9,430 bases of DNA, taken from Endomicrobium sp. (GTDB lineage: Bacteria > Elusimicrobiota > Endomicrobiia > Endomicrobiales > Endomicrobiaceae). The translations under genes were made by a program, and so were the position numbers. The DNA lies in assembly GCA_031278115.1 (NCBI GenBank), contig JAITKZ010000007.1, forward strand, positions 1 to 9,430, read 5' to 3'. The notes below the pieces were generated by a model, which made no database searches, was not told the origin of the DNA, and saw nothing but the letters and a program-made list of their open reading frames with translations. This document shows, one piece after another, positions 6,836-9,430 of the stretch; positions within the stretch are counted from its first letter, which is position 1, and each line of letters opens with the position of its first letter.

Positions 6836-6838
6836 TAA
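6836..6838 (+). other. Premature in-frame stop codon in uppS
   Basis: TAA is read in the uppS frame between GAG-TTT-AGA-ATA and AAT-TTT-CTT-TTG. It replaces the invariant Ser of the RISNF motif, which takes part in isopentenyl-PP binding in E. coli UppS. No second lesion is seen on either side. Confidence 0.9.
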
Positions 6839-6961
6839 AATTTTCTTTTGTGGCAAATAGCATACTCCGAGATTTATGTAACCAATAAACTTTGGCCTGA
6901 GTTTACTCCTAAAGATTTAGAAGCTGCAATTTCTGAATTTCAAAAGAGGGATAGGCGTTTT

Positions 6962-6968
6962 GGGGGGA
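6962..6968 (+). promoter_or_regulatory. G-rich ribosome binding site before the cdsA GTG start
   Basis: GGGGGGA codes the last Gly-Gly of uppS and lies 5 nt before GTG 6974. It is the only SD-like sequence near this start, and is a poor match to AGGAGG, so cdsA probably relies on ribosomes arriving from uppS. Confidence 0.5.
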
Positions 6969-6973
6969 TTTAA

Positions 6974-7786
6974 GTGCTTAGTACCAGAATACTTACCGCT
7001 GTTATTGGTATGCCTTTAGTTTTTTTGTGCATATACTTTGGTGGCATTTCGTTCTACGCAATGATGTTTTTTGTTTCTGTGCTTTCAGTGTATGAGTATC
7101 TGCTGATAGTAAAAAAATATAAACCTTACACAGTTGCGTCTTTAATTATGGCAGCGGGATTTTTTATTTTTCTGTGCTTTTGCGAAATATGCTGCGGTTG
7201 CTGCTGCTGTATGGACAAATCTTCAATTTCAGCGATTTTAATTCTTTTTATTTTTTTTGTGATGGAAGTTTTTAAAGAGAAGGCAGATCTCAGCATTGAG
7301 AGAATTGCAATGTCTTTTCTCGGGGCTTTTTTTATTCCGTTGGCTCTAGCGCATATGGTTTATATTCGTGATTTAAATGGCGGAATGCAATTGATATTTC
7401 TTATTTTTATTGAAGTTTGGGTTTTGGATACTGCGGCTTATACTTTTGGATATATGTTTGGTAAACATAAACTTGCCAAAAAAGTTAGCCCTAAAAAGAC
7501 TATTGAAGGAGCTATAGCAGGAGTTGTTTTTGGTGTTCTTATGGCTGTTGTGTGTAGGTATTTGTTTATAAGTAGTATTTTAACTTTATGCGAAGCTGTG
7601 GTATTAGGTTTGGTTATATCTGTTGTCGGGCAGTTTTCAGACCTTGCAGAATCTCTGATTAAAAGAGACGGCAATGTTAAAGATTCCGGTAAAATAATTC
7701 CCGGACATGGTGGCGTTTTTGACAGGTTTGATTCTTATATTTTTGCGGCTCCTGCCGTATATTACGTTTTAATGTTTATAAAATGA
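6974..7786 (+). CDS. cdsA: Phosphatidate cytidylyltransferase (CDP-diglyceride synthase)
   Basis: CdsA is an integral membrane enzyme that makes CDP-diacylglycerol from CTP and phosphatidate, the precursor of all phospholipid head groups. At 270 residues its length is normal. It has multiple hydrophobic membrane segments and the full C-terminal family signature S-L-I-K-R-D...K-D-S-G-K-I-I-P-G-H-G-G-V-F-D-R-F-D. The start is GTG directly after the uppS stop (TAAGTG), and the N-terminus MLSTRILTAVIGMP is typical. It ends in an ATGA overlap with dxr. One stretch is strange: residues 68-79 contain eight cysteines (CFCEICCGCCCC) in what should be a membrane helix. The same DNA in the +1 frame reads as an Ala/Val-rich hydrophobic stretch (AAVAAAV), which suggests two compensating indels. 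The catalytic C-terminal half looks intact, so function may survive. Confidence 0.95.
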   Translation: MLSTRILTAVIGMPLVFLCIYFGGISFYAMMFFVSVLSVYEYLLIVKKYKPYTVASLIMAAGFFIFLCFCEICCGCCCCMDKSSISAILILFIFFVMEVFKEKADLSIERIAMSFLGAFFIPLALAHMVYIRDLNGGMQLIFLIFIEVWVLDTAAYTFGYMFGKHKLAKKVSPKKTIEGAIAGVVFGVLMAVVCRYLFISSILTLCEAVVLGLVISVVGQFSDLAESLIKRDGNVKDSGKIIPGHGGVFDRFDSYIFAAPAVYYVLMFIK

Positions 7787-8949
7787 AAAGAATAGCAATT
7801 TTAGGTTCATCAGGTTCTATAGGCAAGCAGACAATTGATTTAGCGTTAAAAATGAAAGAAAAAGTTTATGTTGAGGCGCTTGCCGTTGGTTCTAATTTAA
7901 AAGTTTTGAAAGCCCAGATTAAAAAATTTAATCCTTCCGCAGTATCTGTTGCAAATGATCTGGATGCCATAGAACTGAAAAAATGGTGCATTTCAAATAA
8001 AATAAAAATTAATGTTTATAGTGGGCAGAGTGGTCTTGAAAAACTCGCAACTATGCCTAAAGTGGACATGGTTTTAGCTGCAATTGTTGGCTCTGTCGGC
8101 TTAAAATCAATAATAGCGGCGATAAAAGCAAAAAAAGATGTTGCTCTTGCCAATAAAGAGTCTCTTGTTATGGCTGGATACTACATAATAAAACTTGCTG
8201 AGAAAAATGGCGTTTCTGTGCTTCCTGTAGATAGTGAACACTCGGCAATATTTCAATGTTGCGTTGGAGAGAAAAAAAGTCAAATAAGAAAAATAATACT
8301 TACAGCTTCTGGAGGTCCCTTTTATAGATATGCGGGCGATTTTTCTAAGATAACTGTAGATCAGGCTTTAGCCCACCCTACTTGGAAAATGGGGAAAAAG
8401 ATAACAATAGATAGCGCTACGCTTATGAATAAAGGTCTTGAAGCCATAGAAGCTTCCATACTTTTTGGCATTCCAATAGATAAAGTTGAAATAGTTATAC
8501 ATCCTCAGGCTATAGTTCATTCTATGGTGGAGTATATTGACGGTTCTATTATAGCTCAGCTTTCAACCCCTGATATGAGACTGCCAATACAATATGCGTT
8601 GACGTACCCCGAGAGATTAAAATCTAATATAAAGTTTTTGAATCTGGTGGAAGTTGGCAGGTTAGAATTTTATAAACCTGATTTTAATAAGTTTCCGTGT
8701 CTAAAGTTGGCATATTTGGCGGCTGAAAAAGGAGACTCGTTACCTACTGTTATGAATGCGTCTAATGAAATTGCAGTAAAGAGTTTTTTAGACAAAGAAA
8801 TAAAATTTACAGATATTGCAAAAATAGTTGATAAAACAATGAAGGCTCATAAAATTTCAAAAAATATATTTTTAGAAAATTTTTTTGAATCAGACTCTTG
8901 GGCAAGAGTTTATGCACGTAATTTAATAGAAAAGGAATTCAAATTATGA
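7783..8949 (+). CDS. dxr: 1-deoxy-D-xylulose 5-phosphate reductoisomerase
   Basis: Dxr (IspC) converts DXP to 2-C-methyl-D-erythritol 4-phosphate with NADPH and a divalent metal, the first committed step of the MEP isoprenoid pathway. The 388 residues compare with 398 in E. coli. Visible are the NADPH loop GSSGSIG (8-14), LANKESLVMAG (122-132), the metal site Asp150 and Glu152 in PVDSEHSAIFQ, the substrate loop LTASGGPF, HPTWKMGKKITIDSATLMNK followed by GLE with the third metal ligand Glu220, and HPQAIVHSMVEY. The C-terminal helical domain starts near CLKLAYLAAEKG. This is the target of fosmidomycin. It starts with an ATGA overlap with cdsA and has no SD, so coupling is likely. It ends with another ATGA overlap with rseP. 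It is intact, which implies that isoprenoid precursors are still made despite the uppS lesion. Confidence 0.97.
   Translation: MKRIAILGSSGSIGKQTIDLALKMKEKVYVEALAVGSNLKVLKAQIKKFNPSAVSVANDLDAIELKKWCISNKIKINVYSGQSGLEKLATMPKVDMVLAAIVGSVGLKSIIAAIKAKKDVALANKESLVMAGYYIIKLAEKNGVSVLPVDSEHSAIFQCCVGEKKSQIRKIILTASGGPFYRYAGDFSKITVDQALAHPTWKMGKKITIDSATLMNKGLEAIEASILFGIPIDKVEIVIHPQAIVHSMVEYIDGSIIAQLSTPDMRLPIQYALTYPERLKSNIKFLNLVEVGRLEFYKPDFNKFPCLKLAYLAAEKGDSLPTVMNASNEIAVKSFLDKEIKFTDIAKIVDKTMKAHKISKNIFLENFFESDSWARVYARNLIEKEFKL
8931..8936 (+). promoter_or_regulatory. Ribosome binding site of the RseP-type protease gene
   Basis: AAAGGA lies 9 nt before ATG 8946, inside the end of dxr. Together with the ATGA overlap it fixes the start of the last gene. 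Confidence 0.65.
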
Positions 8950-9430
8950 CAATAATCATCCAGATACTTGGGGTTGCTATAGGATTTGGTTTTTTAGTTT
9001 TTATGCACGAGCTTGGGCATTTTCTTGCTGCGAGAGCATGCAAGGTTAGAATATTAACTTTTGCTTTTGGTTTTGGTCCAGACTTAATAAAATATACTTA
9101 CAAAAATACTAAGTACTGTATAAAAGCTATTCCGTTCGGTGGGTTTGTTTCTATGGCAGGAGAAAATCCTGAAGAAGCAACTGGAGCAGAAGGTGAGTAT
9201 TTGTCTCTAGAATGGTATAAGAAAGTATTTATATCTTTTACAGGACCATTCTCAAACTATATTTTGGCAATTTTTTTGTTTGTCTTTGTCTTTAACATAT
9301 GGGGCGTTACTACTATTTCAAAAACATCTTTAGTAGGGAGTGTCATAAAAAATAAGCCTGCGGCTCAAGCCGGACTTATAAGCGGAGACAGAATAAAATC
9401 CATTGATGGGGCAGAAGTAAATACATGGAG
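8946..9430 (+). CDS. rseP: RseP-family site-2 intramembrane zinc metalloprotease (3' end outside window)
   Basis: This family (M50, RseP/RasP) cleaves membrane-anchored anti-sigma factors and leftover signal peptides within the membrane. The first 161 residues are present. They show a first membrane helix carrying the zinc-binding HELGH (residues 21-25, 9006-9020), the FGFGP motif, the IPFGGFVSMAGE loop, a second membrane helix beginning GPFSNYILAIFLF, and the start of a PDZ domain with AAQAGLISGDRIKSIDG. The rest of the PDZ domain and the second zinc-ligand motif lie beyond the window. Its place after dxr is the conserved one seen in many bacteria. The substrate here is unknown, and the symbol follows the family and position. 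No lesion is seen in the visible part. Confidence 0.94.
   Translation, partial: MTIIIQILGVAIGFGFLVFMHELGHFLAARACKVRILTFAFGFGPDLIKYTYKNTKYCIKAIPFGGFVSMAGENPEEATGAEGEYLSLEWYKKVFISFTGPFSNYILAIFLFVFVFNIWGVTTISKTSLVGSVIKNKPAAQAGLISGDRIKSIDGAEVNTW

Larger units (their letters stand above)
6296..6973 (+). pseudogene. uppS: Undecaprenyl diphosphate synthase, interrupted by an in-frame TAA
   Basis: UppS (cis-prenyltransferase) adds isopentenyl units to farnesyl-PP to make the C55 lipid carrier for peptidoglycan and other wall polymers. From TTG 6296 the frame shows the catalytic Asp11 in IMDGNGRWAKK, LYAFSTENWKRP, LNIALNYGARQEIV and DPDLLIRTSGEFRI. It then meets TAA at codon 181 (6836-6838). The same frame continues without any shift as [20 protein letters not shown] to [11 protein letters not shown] and stops at 6971-6973. 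The family has RISNFLLWQ here, so the TAA stands where the conserved Ser belongs; one change from TCA would explain it. Terminated product (180 residues) would lack that Ser, the metal-binding Glu of the following helix (AYSE) and the C-terminal dimer region, so it should be inactive. Alternatives are a sequencing error, readthrough, or a second functional copy elsewhere. The family assignment is certain; pseudogene status is inferred. Confidence 0.88.

Noticed and set aside
6836..6838. Reassignment of TAA to serine
   Set aside because: TAA is the normal end of prfA, murA, tsf, pyrH, frr and the ferredoxin gene in this same window.
6839..6973. The C-terminal uppS piece as a separately translated second subunit
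   Set aside because: No ATG, only a TTG without SD, and the piece alone would lack the catalytic domain.
1..9430. Mobile element, CRISPR array, phage or defence island
   Set aside because: All genes are core housekeeping genes on one strand; no transposase, integrase, direct-repeat array or terminal repeats were found.

Overview
The window is a single-strand (+) block of bacterial housekeeping genes from an AT-rich genome. It holds ten protein genes with almost no spare DNA, plus one structured leader of about 160 nt. The order is prfA (5' end cut) - prmC - murA - [295-nt gap with leader] - rpsB - tsf - pyrH - frr - small 2[4Fe-4S] ferredoxin - uppS - cdsA - dxr - rseP (3' end cut). The rpsB-tsf-pyrH-frr-uppS-cdsA-dxr-rseP order is an old, widely conserved bacterial string. 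A ferredoxin between frr and uppS is not part of the usual string. Low GC, an anaerobe-type ferredoxin and signs of gene decay fit a host-associated anaerobe. The Elusimicrobiota/Endomicrobia (termite-gut flagellate symbionts) are my best guess, but this is an inference from style and not a proven placement.

Region 1 (1-3151): release factor 1, the methyltransferase that modifies its GGQ glutamine, and MurA, the first committed enzyme of peptidoglycan synthesis. prfA and prmC are joined stop-to-start (TAAATG). A 108-nt gap with a weak possible promoter precedes murA.

Region 2 (3152-6086): the gap before rpsB carries a plausible sigma70-type promoter followed by at least five short hairpins leading up to a strong ribosome binding site. 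This is a candidate ribosomal-protein autoregulatory leader. Then come S2, EF-Ts, UMP kinase and ribosome recycling factor. The rpsB frame has no stop before tsf and runs 86 nt into it.

Region 3 (6097-9430): ferredoxin, undecaprenyl diphosphate synthase, CDP-diglyceride synthase, DXP reductoisomerase and the RseP-type intramembrane protease. The uppS reading frame is broken by one in-frame TAA at 6836-6838, exactly where the conserved Ser of the RISNFLLWQ motif should be. The remaining 44 codons are intact and run straight to the cdsA start. cdsA carries a strange run of eight cysteines in 12 residues whose DNA reads as an Ala-rich membrane helix in the +1 frame.

Functionally the window combines translation (RF1, PrmC, S2, EF-Ts, RRF), UMP phosphorylation, isoprenoid supply (Dxr to UppS), cell-wall precursor synthesis (MurA, and UppS for the lipid carrier), phospholipid precursor synthesis (CdsA) and envelope proteolysis (RseP). 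No tRNA, rRNA, CRISPR array, insertion sequence or phage gene was seen. The items most worth checking are the uppS nonsense codon, the rpsB/tsf overlap, the CdsA cysteine run and the rpsB leader. There is no clear sign of a wholly new multi-gene system.
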